From Owenia fusiformis (taxonomy: Eukaryota; Annelida; Polychaeta; Sabellida; Oweniidae), in the NCBI GenBank assembly GCA_903813345.2, contig CAIIXF020000010.1, positions 25,878,425 to 25,942,424 on the forward strand: a DNA stretch of 64,000 nucleotides, read 5' to 3'. Positions 34,955 through 47,227 of this stretch are shown here, piece by piece (the first letter of the stretch is position 1; each line of letters opens with the position of its first letter). The position numbers were made by a program, and so were the translations under genes. The notes under the pieces were generated by a model. The model saw only the letters and a program-made list of their open reading frames with translations, did not search any database and was not told the origin of the DNA.

Positions 34955-35260
34955 CGAAGTTCGGGGGTCGGTGATATAGAAAACGTCTTCGTGCGTCCGT
35001 CAGGCAATAACTGAAATACCGTTGGCCCATATTGTTTGTAGTTTATACGCATTTGCACTATGCACATGTACGTTCTGCTCGAAAGCCGATTTTGAAAATG
35101 TCTACCGGTTTCAAAGTAGCCGCCATTTAAGTGTCGATTTTACAGTTTTTTAGTTACAGCATATTAAACTGTAATGTTTTTTAATGAGGAAATGCACACT
35201 ATTTTACGATTTTTGCTGTAACTTCAAAAGTAGTGGAGTGACTTTATTCATATTTGCTAT
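34955..35260 (+). repeat. Dispersed repeat related to 16050-16420
   Basis: Shares CGTCCGTC..GGCAATAACT, GTTCTGCTCGAAAGC, AAAATG.C..C..TTTCAAA and GCTGTAACT..AAAAGTAGT in the same order. Copies differ by many point changes, so it is old. Confidence 0.6.
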
Positions 35261-35270
35261 AATAAATCAA

Positions 35271-35417
35271 GCGAAGGTAACGGCCGTAACCTTCGCATCT
35301 ACATTTTAAACGGACGTTAATGGTCGATTTCAATATTTTTTATTTTTTTTATCGAATTGAACTTCTTTATAGCTGACGTTATGCTTTGGTTGCGAAGGTT
35401 ATGGCCGTTACCTTCGC
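35271..35417. mobile_element. GCGAAGGTAACGGCC MITE
   Basis: The 147-bp element starts GCGAAGGTAACGGCCGTAAC and ends GTTATGGCCGTTACCTTCGC, inverted ends of about 21 bp. Its interior (ATCTACATTTT, GTCGATTTC, TCGAATTGAACTTC, ATGCTTTGGTT) is also found at the left of the fold-back at 55931-57383, so the two belong to one family. Confidence 0.78.
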
Positions 35418-35803
35418 TGATACTGGCCTATGAAGTTATGATATTTTGGCTAGTAGGCGGCCACTTTATTTGTGTTATATTAAGTTTTTTTTGCTATAAC
35501 TGTGGTTAAAAGTGGTTTGAGCGGTTTTGTTGAGATTTGAAACGTGAACACTCAGAAGCATATTACAAGTAGACACACAATTGTTTCATAACAATTTAGC
35601 TAATAGGCAACCATTTTGAAAAATGTCAGCCATTTATATATAGGTGGCTATTTTAGAAAATGGCAGTCATTTTAACGTGTGTTACTAGTATTCAAACGTT
35701 TTACTTAAATTGCAAAAGTAGTAGAGCGATTTTGTTGATACTTCTTTTTTATGTTAACCATTTGAGACATGATTTCTAGCAGTGTTGTCCGGCCCTCATC
35801 ATT

Positions 35804-36637
35804 CAGGGCTTGCATTAACGGCGTCCCTTACATGTAAGTGACGCAAAAAAAAATTGTAGGACGGAAAAATAAAAAACATTTCCGTTTTTGGGACGGAAAA
35901 AAAATTGAGTCAAAACTTTAAAGATTTTTTGAAAATCTTGAAAATCTCAATAGTTGATCATGTTTGACTTCTTTGAGGTGTATATTAAGATCAAAATATG
36001 TGAGATTTACAACTTTATTTTGAGTAAAAAAGAAAAAGAATGCAGAAAAACGAACTATTGTAATGGGCGATAATAGGTTATCAGTTTGCATGTGACATAT
36101 TTTTCTCACTGAAAAGCTGATATAAAACCTTCAAAATGAGTTCAATTGTACAAATGATGCATACTTACCTAGGTGAAGTAGTCTATTTGTGATTATATAA
36201 CTTCAAAATGGTCTAATTTATGATATAAATCAGAGGATTCTGATCATGTAGAAAATGTAGTGATACACTAAATTACTGAGCGTCAGACAAATTCATACTA
36301 ATAATGTTCTTATTTTTTCAAGCAGTTGTTCAGTGCAAACAGCAAGTATAAAGATAATCACAGTATAATAGTACTTACTATAACAGGCTGGAGGTTACAT
36401 AACATAAGTGAATTGAATATAAAGAACATGTTTAAATCACATGGCACGAATGGCAACATTTTGAAAACACATAAGACATGTAAGATCAAGTCATGCACAT
36501 TCCAAAATAGCCCATTATAGCTAATTTAGCTAATTTAGCTTATATATTGGAGGCACACTTTTTTCGGTCGGGACTCACTTTTTAAAAAATTTTCCTTCAT
36601 TGGGACTCACATTTTTCAGAGCCTAATGCAAGCGCTG
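35804..36637. mobile_element. CAGGGCTTGCATTA-ended (hAT-like) MITE
   Basis: The left end CAGGGCTTGCATTAACGGCG is paired with TAATGCAAGCGCTG at the right, with GTCCC/GGGACT words just inside both ends. The interior is AT-rich without a transposase. The 8-bp flanks do not match convincingly, so the insertion is old or the ends are not exact. Confidence 0.6.
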
Positions 36638-37098
36638 TATTAGATGTTTAGTGGGGTTTGCTACGCCTTGGCTTTACGGTGCTGTTATCAAGTACTATCG
36701 GTAAAGACTATACTCAGATACAAAAAGCGGATTGCAGTGAATGCGGCAATTGGTATTGATTAAAGGTTTTGTCGGACTTGGAAAATAAACAAAGACGATA
36801 ATAAGACACGATCGAAGAAACCTTGAAAACATATTTTTGTGTTTTAATGAAGTTGCATCAAATGGAGCCGCTGGAATACTATCAATTTAAAAGGATTATT
36901 AGATTTTATTTCATAATACTCTATTCATAATAGCCAGTTTTAATCTATTGGGTTTTCGTCAACATCTACATTTCTGCAAAGTAGTGACTGACAATATTTC
37001 TTTTCATTCGGTATGAAGTTGATATCCTAATAATTTCACGGATTGATTGTCTCTTAATGCAAGCTCTTTTCAAGTAATATCGAGCTTCTCACGGAATA
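36638..37098 (+). other. 5' flank of the repeat-capped membrane protein gene
   Basis: Presumed promoter and 5' UTR. No clear TATA box or CCAAT box was seen; no other feature recognised. Confidence 0.35.
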
Positions 37099-40000
37099 AT
37101 GATGAATAATCTGATGCACATATTGCTACTGTTGGTGATATCAGTTAAGGCTGCTCCGACTACTGCAAACACTTCTCCCGAACCAGAGTTTGAGACAACA
37201 TCCGAGCCTGAACCAGAAACAACATCAGAACCTGAACCAGAAGCAACATCCGAACCCGAACCGGAAACAACATCCGAGCCTGAACCAGAGGTAACATCCG
37301 AGCCTGAGCCAGAAGCAACATCCGAGCCTGAACCAGAAGCAACATCCGAACCCGAACCGGAAACAACATCCGAGCCTGAACCAGAAGCAACATCCGAACC
37401 TGAACCAGAAGCAACATCTGAGCCTGAACCAGAAGCAACATCCGAGCCTGAACCAGAAGCAACATCCGAGCCTGAACCGGAAGCAACATCCGAGCCTGAA
37501 CCAGAAGCAACATCCGAGCCTGAACCAGAAGCGACATCCGAGCCTGAACCAGAAGCGACATCTGAGCCTGAATCAGAAGCGACATCCGAGCCTGAACCAG
37601 AAGCAACATCCGAACCTGAACCAGAAGCAACATCTGAGCCTGAACCAGAAGCAACATCCGAGCCTGAACCAGAAGCGACATCTGAGCCTGAACCAGAAGC
37701 GACATCCGAGCCTGAACCAGAAGCAACATCCGAGCCTGAACCAGAAGCGACATCTGAGCCTGAACCAGAAGCGACATCCGAGCCTGAACCAGAAGCAACA
37801 TCCGAGTCTGAACCAGAAGCAACATCCGAGCCTGAACCAGAAGCAACATCTGAGCCTGAACCAGAAGCAACATCCGAACCTGAACCAGAAGCAACATCTG
37901 AGCCTGAACCAGAAGCAACATCCGAGCCTGAACCAGAAGCAACATCCGAGCCTGAACCGGAAGCAACATCCGAGCCTGAACCAGAAGCAACATCCGAGCC
38001 TGAACCAGAAGCGACATCTGAGCCTGAACCAGAAGCGACATCCGAGCCTGAACCGGAAGCAACATCCGAGCCTGAACCAGAAGCAACATCCGAGCCTGAA
38101 CCGGAAGCAACATCTGAGCCTGAACCAGAAGCGACATCCGAGCCTGAACCAGAAGCAACATCCGTGCCTGAGCCAGAAGCAACAGCCGAGTCTGAACCAG
38201 AGGTAACATCCGAGCCTGAACCAGAAGCAACATCCGAGCCTGAACCAGAAGCAACATCTGAGCCTGAACCAGAAGCAACATCCGAGCCTGAACCAGAAGC
38301 AACATCCGAGCCTGAACCAGAAGCAACATCTGAGCCTGAACCAGAAGCAACATCCGAGCCTGAACCAGAAGCAACATCCGAGCCTGAGCCAGAAGCAACA
38401 GCCGAGTCTGAACCAGAGGTAACATCCGAGCCTGAACCAGAAGCAACATCCGAGCCTGAACCAGAAGCAACATCCGAGCCTGAACCAGAAGCAACATCCG
38501 AGCCTGAACCAGAAGCAACATCCGAGCCTGAACCAGAAGCAACATCCGAGCCTGAACCAGAAGCAACATCCGAGCCTGAACCAGAAGCAACATCCGAGCC
38601 TGAACCAGAAGCAACATTCGAGCCTGAACCAGAAGCAACATCCGAGCCTGAACCAGAAGCGACATCTGAGCCTGAACCAGAAGCGACATCCGAGCCTGAA
38701 CCAGAAGCAACATCCGAGCCTGAACCAGAAGCGACATCCGAGCCTGAACCAGAAGCAACATCCGAGCCTGAACCAGAAGCAACATCCGAGCCTGAACCAG
38801 AAGTAGCATCTGAGCCTGAATCAGAAGCAACATCCGAACCTGAATCTGAAGTAATCCCCGAATCTGAATCGGAAGTTATCCCCGAGACCGAGCCAGAAGT
38901 AAACTCTGAAACTGAGCCAGAAGTAGCATCCGAACCCGAGTCAGAGGTGACACCTGAAACCGAACCAGAAGCAAACTCTGAGCCAGAAGTAATAGCAGAA
39001 CCTGAAGCAGCGTCGGAACCAGGGATGACACCCGAGAGTGAACCTGGTGGGGAATCTGGTTATGCAGAACCTGAAGTAAGACCGGAGTATTATGAAATCG
39101 TCCTACCACCTATGGTTCTACTATTGATAATTGTTTTAGGTAGGTGAGGCATTTTTAAAAGTTACTATTTCACGATCAAATAAAGCAGATGCCTGTGTTT
39201 AGTACCATCGATCACGTCACATTCTCTCCGACTACATATCCTAAACGGAAGTGTACGATATCACCGTGAATATGCTCTCCAGTGAAAATAGCGTACATTA
39301 ATTATTTTGGCTTCCTATAAGAAACTAAGTTTGTTTCATATAAAAGCAATTAGAGTTCTCAGATATATTACGTTGACGTTACGTGACGTTACCCCTTTTA
39401 AATATATCTTGTTTTAGAAACATATCAGTTCAAAGAAATCATAGAACAACAGATTTTACCATACTTTCTCATGAAAGAATAAATCTTTCTGATTTGTTTA
39501 ATCTTTAGCAGAAATCGCCTCCCCTCCACTCATTTTGCCGTATTTAGCTTACGGCTGAGGGTGGTAGATTTGCGCCCAGATCTGCGTAGCATGGTAGCTC
39601 GACGTACTGGGACTCGAATTCTTACAAAAAGTCAAAATTAAAGAGTAATAATTATCTTGCGCGTGTTTGAACTAAACGCATCGTTCACCATTTTTACGAT
39701 ACGAGAGAGAATAAGGCGTCAACGTCCTAAAAGGCGTCTATTGCTTTTTATTTATTATTTATTTACAACACGTCATTGCTATTAGCATTGAGAATTCGGA
39801 TGACTGAAAAACTGTATTTGGGAAAATATTGAGATTTCCTAAAAATAAATAAAATAAAATAAAAATAGGTGTACATTTTTAGAAAGTAAAAAATGAAAAG
39901 TTGGTATGTTTCTGAAAAGTTAAGCACTGTATGAGAAGAGTAAGCAATTTGTGGATATATATTTCACTTACAATAAGCCAATAATTAGCTATTACAGATA

Positions 40001-43000
40001 TGTATGAAGCATTTTAGGCTAGGGTCACATTGCATTATATATTATTTACATCCGATTTCGTCATCTATAACAATAGACTCAATAGGATATATATATTATT
40101 TACAAAAGGTCTAAAGATTGGTTTCACTATAACGATCGTGCAAATGGATTTTTTGAGTTAATGTAATAGATTAAAAGCTATTTACTCTTGAGGGATTGAA
40201 AATGGCTTTTATTTGAATTGTAAGGATGCGTATATGGCATATATGATATTGCTCGAGGCAACGAAGCAGTATCATATTTACAAGTCGAACCAACCCCCAA
40301 TGAAAACGATCCAATATGGTGTTACCAGTGAATTGCACCACATAAATTGCACCACATAATATCAATCATAAGTTCTACACTATTTTTCAAAACAAGTGTT
40401 GGAAAAGTTCGCCTTGCCCATTTGTAATATTGGCAGAGAGTTGTAAAATCAGAGCGTCTATGTACAATAATTATGAATGATATTAGTGAACATTGCTTGA
40501 ATCTAAAATTGATGGTGAAACTTGTATCAGAATGGTAGATTCTCCACTCATTATTGCCCAATGGAGCTCATTTTATTCTTACATTCTTATCTTTCCTCTT
40601 TCAGGACTCATATTTTTAACCATAGCAGGCCAGACGTCTGACTGGAGGAAGAAACATAATTTGACCAAAAAATTGCTATCCAGATGTTTTCGTAAATCAC
40701 TTAGTAGATCTTCGAGAAAAATAGCATCTACAGAAACTATCGTCGAAACAATTAGCAGTTTGGGGATTGACGAACCCGACTATGACGACAATGAGCTACT
40801 CACTGATTTTGACAAGGAAGTGCTATCAAACACACATCGCTTTCAGAACACACCAAAAGATTTGCTTAAAATAGCAACTCCCGCACTTTTATCACTTGCG
40901 TTTTGCCCTCTGACCTTATACCTTTACGAGCCTCTGGTTCTCCTTATGTGGCCTCCGGAAAATTTTAACGCTCCACCAAACATCAACGAGGCGATCGCAT
41001 GTTTCCTTGCACCTGCTGGCTTAGTATACGCCACATCATTTGGATTTGCATTCCAACAAGCTCTTAACAAGCAGCAAGAAATTCTACACAAGGTAACATA
41101 TGAACTGGGACTACTGGACCAGATTGTCACGCTTACGTCCAAAATGTCTTTCCCGACGCTGAAACATCGAATGGATATCTACAAGGCAGTAAAATCAGAA
41201 GCCATATTTATGGTATTGCAAGTCTCAAATAGGGACACGACATCCTTCAAACACCAACCTCCGGAAGATGTTAAAGGTAATTAACTACTTATGTACCCTC
41301 TTGCTGAACACCTCTTGTTGTGAACAGTCCCATATTTATCCCCATTTATTCCCATATTAAAAGCTTTAGGTCCTTCGAACTCTCGAGTCCCAATGTCAGT
41401 GTCTTCACTTGTACAGAGGCCTATATTTTTTGATGGCTAATATTCATCTTTATAACTGTGATACTTTGTTGCTTATTTCAAGCCATATCATTTAATTTCT
41501 AAGAAGAAATATATTTTTAAATAAGCCAATGTTATATTTTTAATTTCTTGCAAGAACAAGTTAGAATAAATCTGAACAGATATCCTACAGTTTAAAGTCA
41601 AGGGGATTCGAACCAATTGTGTATTGATCTATTGATTATGTGTGTTCACGAGATTCCTCACCTGTGTGTTTCACTGCAAACGTCACATTTCGTGACACCC
41701 ATGGAACTGATAGAACAAACAGCGTATACCAAGTTTGTAATAATATACGTGACCAATTAACAGATTGATATCGGATTATTTTGGTACATCTACCCTTTGC
41801 ATTCGTTTGACTTCACTTCTTAAAAGAGAGCTTCGTCTTCTGTAGTTTAACTAGACTCTGCACGCAGGGTATGGTACATCGTGATCGACCAATAAAATAA
41901 TTTGAGAGCGAATAAGGGGTAATAATTAATTCAAAATAATTCACGGTCGTGTCACATTTTTGCTGACAATAGAACAATATGAAAAGAAGACATGTTTACC
42001 CCTTGCACCTGACACCTCATTGCCGGAATATATAAGATGAAACATGTGTAGGGTGGGCTTTTTTCATTCATTTATTTAAAAACTATTTTTATGGAGATGT
42101 ATGAATCACTTGAGCAATCGTTTCTAAAATGGGATAAATAAATCTTCAGAGGTTTTCTGAATAGAAAGCTTAACAGACACTAGAGGATCTTAGAAGTGAA
42201 AATGCACATTTGTCAGGGTAGTATTCGAAATAACAATTTTGCACGCAAGCCCCAATTATAGGTCAGAGAGGGCGATGCATTATATTTATATGAAAATGTA
42301 CGAAGTGAAAGGTGTGTACGAAGTCCACCATTATCATTATATGATTATGATTATATTGCTGCTAATATTTCCCAAAAACACTTCGTACACATTCTTCGCG
42401 CCGTACACCGTTCAAATAGAATTAATGTCCCTGCGTCTTTCACAAATTTTTAAAAATGACGTGTATGGGGTACGGTATATTGGTTCGATCATTCCCTTAA
42501 CATTTTCCAATGCTTGAACTCAAACTGTTGAAAATATGGTCAATTTTATGAAAAATGATAATTCTTTTCCACTGAATCAACGTGTTTACAACATGTACAA
42601 GACCATTTGAGAATCTATCTCGTTTAGAAATAAAATGAGCGACGAACTAACACTAGGGACACTTCTGCATTGAATGGTGGATGTTTCTTCCAGAGCTAGA
42701 GCCTAAGACTCATATTCTTTGAAAAGATCAATTAAATTAAATGACTTACATTTAGGACAGCGAGTTGTACGTAGAATTAATTGGGGAGTTTTTCCATGCA
42801 TTTCGCGTATGTTCCCTCTAAAAAACATCAATACATTATTAAACGTTTTATACCATGGTCAGAGCAATATCAGGTACATAATAGCAAGTGATAAATCACA
42901 TATTCGGGACAGGGATGATATCAGGTTTAGAGGGATGATATCAGGTATGATATTGATATCATCCCGGCTAAATTCAAAAATGTTACATTTTTCATTTTTC

Positions 43001-44030
43001 AAAATTTTTCATTTTTCAAAATTTCTCATTTTTCAAAATATTTCATTTTTCAAAATGTTTCATTTTTCCCAAAATTTTCATTTTTTCCAAAAATTGAATT
43101 TTGCCCTTACTACGTACTTTTGAGTGGGATGATATGTAACGTAAATATTTCCAAGATTCAATCCTTTTTTCTCTCATTCAACAGAAGGTTTTGGGTAGTA
43201 TAAGGTCGTTATTCACCTGTCGGGATGATATGGGCAATATCCCTCGGATGATATCGATTAACTACTTTTTAATGACAGTTCTTTATACACTGCATTTATT
43301 GAGGTAAATATGTATGCATTCCAGTACAAATTTGGGAAATTCTCGACACGCTCCGAGACGTCCAGTCCAAATCTGGGTCCAAAGACAGTTTCAACTTGGA
43401 CCGAATAATAGCTGACCACATGGTGTCTCACATCTTACAATTGAACAGTATATGTTCGGATAGGATGGGGTCCATGCACGCCAGAATTCACCCTCTTAAG
43501 TAAGTGCCTCATTGAAAGCTTTGGTAGAAACCATTGTAAACTGTTAATAAATACATCGACAAGTTTTTATGCAAGACAAAGTAATGCTCGTTGCTTCTGG
43601 GCGTATGTATTTGGGGTATTGTGATTTAAAAACAAGCGACTTTCATTTTTATTAGTTCCACAACTTACATTGTCTTAACATGATTATTAATACTGGGATT
43701 CCTAATGTGATCATGATTGTAAATGTTTATCATGAGGATCTGTTTTATGTTTTTAGATGGGCCTTCCTCGAAACTCTTGGCTTCTTTTCATTCTTTGGGA
43801 TCCTCCTCGTACAAGCAGAGTCGTACAGAGTTGAGCTGACGATGTGTATGATCACAGTGTTCTCAATCAGCCTCTTGTGTTACATGGTGTCAGATCTGGA
43901 CAATCCATTCAGTGGTTTCTTCAGGATAGATCTAACGGTGTTACCTGATGTTGTTCACAGGATTCAAAAGACATACGAGTCGGCCTCTAGAGGGGAACTC
44001 GTGCAATATGGTTACCCCGACAGTCGTTAA
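37099..44030 (+). CDS. DUF4239-like (bestrophin-like) multi-span membrane protein with giant acidic repeat ectodomain
   Basis: Coding exons 37099-39139, 40605-41276, 43325-43499, 43757-44030; phases 1, 1 and 2 join cleanly into 1,053 residues. Exon 1 encodes a signal peptide ([19 protein letters not shown]), about 70 copies of the 8-residue unit SEPEPEAT, a degenerate acidic tail, and the start of span 1 ([13 protein letters not shown]), which finishes in exon 2 (LIFLTIAG) before a basic cytosolic-type segment ([19 protein letters not shown]). Later spans lie near [51 protein letters not shown] and [15 protein letters not shown]. The closing [14 protein letters not shown] resembles the LD.PFSG motif of DUF4239 proteins. 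The predicted topology places the repeats outside the cell. The gene at 51.2-54.5 kb is a paralog with the same exon phases but no repeats. Function unknown; channel-like activity would be inference from the bestrophin-like label only. Confidence 0.87.
37184..38960 (+). repeat. 24-bp coding repeat (SEPEPEAT), about 70 units
   Basis: GAACCAGAAGCAACATCCGAGCCT-type units (24 bp) in frame. Variant blocks such as [13 protein letters not shown] recur 216 bp apart (38181 and 38397), nine units, showing block duplication. The units differ mostly at silent or conservative sites (Glu-Pro retained; Ala/Thr/Val alternate), and none breaks the frame. The opposite strand is also open for 557 codons, purely because of the repeat. 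Confidence 0.95.
39140..40604 (+). other. Intron 1 of the repeat-capped membrane protein gene
   Basis: Donor GTAGGT at 39140 and acceptor CTTTCCTCTTTCAG ending at 40604. AT-rich; no gene or clear element seen. Confidence 0.8.
41791..41871 (-). mobile_element. MITE with 9-bp target duplication (deleted copy)
   Basis: The 81-bp element TACCCTTTGCATTC ... CACGCAGGGTA is flanked by a perfect 9-bp duplication, TGGTACATC, at 41782-41790 and 41872-41880. It equals the two ends of the 371-bp copy at 7936-8306 joined directly, on the opposite strand, lacking the promoter-like core. Confidence 0.9.
42880..43262. mobile_element. Composite hairpin-like element with GGGATGATATC words
   Basis: GGGATGATATCAGG and TGATATCATCCC form hairpins at 42910-42965. 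They are followed by a T-rich ATTTTTCATTTTTCAAAAT tract (42975-43100), then GTGGGATGATATGTAAC and GTCGGGATGATATGGGC. The layout (hairpin, AT tract, hairpin) mirrors the three copies at 2.0, 9.4 and 18.5 kb with different sequence words. Confidence 0.5.
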
Positions 44031-44189
44031 ACATTAAACTTGACACTTCTCTATGCATGACTATTTGTATACCCGTTTAATTGAGCATATGCATGACTGC
44101 CATCCAATTTAACATTACACCTGACTTTTTAACACCAGACATACAAAAGATGAATACTGACAATGGTTTACTTTTATTTACAGATATTA

Positions 44190-44780
44190 CAGGGTGTCAG
44201 ATAAGTCCCATTCCCCCTGCTACAGCTAAAATAAAGTGTGATATGCCATTGGAAAGATCATCCAAAGTTATGTTAACTCACCAACTTTCAAGTATTTTGG
44301 ATGGAATTCACCTATATTTTCATGATTTCCTTTATAGTTAGTGTACCCTAAGCAGCTTTCATTGCGTCAAAATGAGAAGGATATGACCTCAGAAATACGT
44401 CAAAAAGTTAATCCTTTTCGCATTTCACTTAAAACAAAAAGGTTTTCACCATTTTTCCTTGCACCTCTATTTTTTACACATCTAACCCTATCCAGAACTT
44501 GGTTGAATGCATTGCCATATACATATGTAGTCATCTTTAGGTCCTTTGACTTTTCTTATACCCGATTCTTAAAATCCTGCCAAATACGCCAAATTGCCAT
44601 GTTTCTAGGCCTATGGTCACCTCAATTGATACAATGTAAAATTTTGTGAGATTGATTGACACGTGTCAAATATATGCCAATCAACGTAACTTTGGAAGAC
44701 CTTTCCAATGATATATCACACTTGGTACCATATATCTTGGATTTGGCTGTAGAGGGGGACGGGACTTATTTGACAGCCTG
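44190..44780. mobile_element. Tc1/mariner-type MITE with about 75-bp inverted ends
   Basis: The left end CAGGGTGTCAGATAAGTCCC and the right end GGGACTTATTTGACAGCCTG are inverted copies; the similarity extends to GTGTGATAT..CATTGGAAAGATC. It is bounded by TA on both sides (44188-44189 and 44781-44782). Open frames inside it show no transposase. It lies just past the first DUF4239-like gene. Confidence 0.85.
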
Positions 44781-44910
44781 TATATTTATTTTCTACATTC
44801 TAGTCTTACTCATGGAGGTAACATCGGACATGACAATCATTGTTTTTCATTTACGGAGGGAAAATTTAACCCTCTGTTTATTATTATGATGTGCTGAATT
44901 GTAGTTGTTC

Positions 44911-45237
44911 CAGGGGCGGATCTGGGAACGAACAAGGGGGGGGGGGGGGGCCCAAATTTCAGGTCAAAGAAAAAAATGTCCGCGCTTGAGCGGAAAAAAA
45001 TTTTGGGCCCCTAAAACCCAAAAGTGGGCCCAAATTTTGAAATATTGAGGCCCGTTTTCTTCAAAATTTGGCCTAAAATTAAAAAATAAGGCCTTACAAG
45101 GCCCAGTTATGACCAAAGAGGCCCACTCTTTGGGGCCTTGAGGCCTTTTTTGGCCCAAAATCTTTTTGGGCCCAATTTTTTTTTCTGGGCAAACCCAAGG
45201 GGGGGGGGCGGGCCCCAAGGCCCCTAATCCGCCAGTG
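44911..45237. mobile_element. CAGGGGCGGATC-type (hAT-like) MITE
   Basis: Left end CAGGGGCGGATCTGGG followed by a G15 run; right end CCCCTAATCCGCCAGTG. The interior has inverted GGCCC/GGGCC words. The TIR type is that of many animal hAT MITEs. A fragment of the same kind is at 3725-3870. Confidence 0.75.
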
Positions 45238-45287
45238 TGTTCATTCAGATTTATTTTGGAGGTACACTATACCCATACACTAATATA

Positions 45288-45816
45288 CAGGGTGTCCCAA
45301 AAAGTATACCGAGATAAACATGGAATAGCTCTGCGATCGATGAAGGAATATTTTAGAAATTTGATCATCTGACAGACAATTCGTATTAAAATCTTAAAAC
45401 ATTTCATCAAGTTTGAGAGAAAAGTTTGTTCTGGCACCACCATCCATATTTCAATGTCGTACCAAGACAGATATAGAATAACTCTTTGGGGTTGACGAAA
45501 TGTTCTTATCTTCGGTCATTGACAGACAATTTAATTAATCTTATAAATATCTGAAAGTCTCATCAAGTAACTCTTTTTAGTTTGAGAGAAAAGCTCGTTT
45601 TAGTACCAACATCCCTTTTTAATGTTCCATTTGCATTCATTTCTCCATCGATCATGGTGGGGGTATTTGTAATTTGGAGCATATCATCTAAAATGTCCAA
45701 GTTATCAGAAAGTAATACACTAATTTCTATGAGTTTGCAGTGCTAATTGAAAACTGACGAATATTCCATATCGTGTGAAAAGTTCAATGTTGGGTATACT
45801 TATTTGGGAACCCCTA
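45288..45816. mobile_element. CAGGGTGTCCC-ended MITE, degraded
   Basis: Starts TA then CAGGGTGTCCCAAAAAGTAT and ends with the diverged inverted copy GGTATACTTATTTGGGAACC followed by CCT. Interior AT-rich, with two loosely repeated parts (GACAGACAATT, GAGAGAAAAG). No transposase. Confidence 0.6.
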
Positions 45817-46640
45817 AAAACATCTTATTAAAGCCCAGGGTCTCATAAACCAACTCGACCCGGTGGTATTTTCACCATGATAAGAAACAAATGTAGTATA
45901 CAAGTGACATTGTAATAAAATATTTTAATATATACACTATGAATGACTGTTGAATATATGCATGACTATTTGAATGACTATTGAGTATACGTAGTGGTGT
46001 CAATTTGCAGCCAAAAACATTGTTCGATTAACTGAATATTCAGTAGGTGCTTATTACTCAAAATCGCCAAGCTTTGCTGTATTGGTTTCACATTTACCAT
46101 CGACAGCCCTACTATTGACTGTAATGTATGAATATTCGGATAACCTCTTGGCATGTCTATTTTAATTATTTGAGCGAGCTAAATTTTTTCTCCCATACCT
46201 ATAGTCTATGTTTTGGAATATAAGAATCACTATAGAATTACTACAATGACTGGAAAATAGAGATTGGACTGACACCATTTAATTATCTAAATTATTCATA
46301 AAAAAAGTTTCAAATGTGGATTAGTCGGGTGGAGTATAATAAATTTAAAGTACATGAAGAATCAACAAACCAAAGGAACATATCAATTATTAATTTATTT
46401 CGATGAAGTGCCTAAACTTCTAAATTGACTACTTTGTTGTCGAAATGGCCTCATATTTCAATCTGCTTTCCTTTGAAAATCAGCCTTGGCTTCCTTTCCC
46501 TAGCCGTTACGAGGCCTACTTAAATTGATCCTGTGTCCATTGCAAATTTTTTGCAATACGTAATTGGAAACGTTTTATGTCAAGAAATGGCAATGAATCG
46601 ATGATCTGGCATTACCGATTCTATTTACAGATTTTAACAA
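45817..46640. other. Intergenic, no gene seen
   Basis: AT-rich; no exon or clear repeat found. Confidence 0.35.
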
Positions 46641-46641
46641 A

Positions 46642-47227
46642 CAGGGTGGTCAAAAAATGGAAACCCTGATACCATGCATTTTCCTCATATCTTTGTCATT
46701 TTATAAAATAACTCCCTGATATTTTACACTTTTGTACATCATTCAATTTGCTACCAGCCTACTTTCACGCCCGATGATCGTACAAAATGGATGGAGGGGG
46801 ATTAGGCGATTTCTGCAAGAAAACTCAACAAATTTGGAAGATTTGTTTTTTCAAGAGAAAATTTACAACTGAATTGCCAAATGAATAGGCGCAGTGCATG
46901 GCAAAATATGTTAGGCCATCTAGTATTTTTTGAACTGATACCCTTCTAAGATATGAGATCTATTAAAAAGGCGCATCATCACCAACGTGCAAAAGTCAAT
47001 GTTTTTGCTATAAATCGGGCAACAATGGTCTACACGACCTGTAATAAATAGGTATAAGGGACGTTATAATCACAATACTAATGACATTGCTCACTTTTTA
47101 AAGTTAGTTTCCATGCGTTATACAAAAAATAATCGAAATAAATCAATATTGGATGGAGGGGGGATAGGATGTCTTTAAAGTGACAAAGATATAAGGAAAA
47201 CGCAGGGTTTCCATTTTTACCACCCTG
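46642..47227. mobile_element. CAGGGTGGT-ended MITE
   Basis: The left end CAGGGTGGTCAAAAAATGGA is continued by AACCCTG; the right end is the complement (CAGGGTTTCCATTTTTAC then CACCCTG). TTTGTCATTTTATA and CAAAGATATAAGGAAAA just inside are also roughly inverted. About 400 bp of its interior is repeated at 47650-48060. Confidence 0.82.

Larger units (their letters stand above)
41277..43324 (+). other. Intron 2 of the repeat-capped membrane protein gene
   Basis: Donor GTAATT, acceptor GCATTCCAG ending at 43324. It contains the short MITE copy (41791-41871) and a hairpin element (42880-43262). Confidence 0.8.

Noticed and set aside
37160-38833. 557-codon open frame on the minus strand (LLLVQARM-type repeats)
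   Set aside because: It is the antisense of the SEPEPEAT coding repeat; the 24-bp period keeps the opposite strand open. The plus strand has the signal peptide, membrane span and in-phase splicing.
44081-44889. Three consecutive open frames of 77-102 codons
   Set aside because: They lie within or across a TA-flanked MITE with 75-bp inverted ends and have no recognisable domain.
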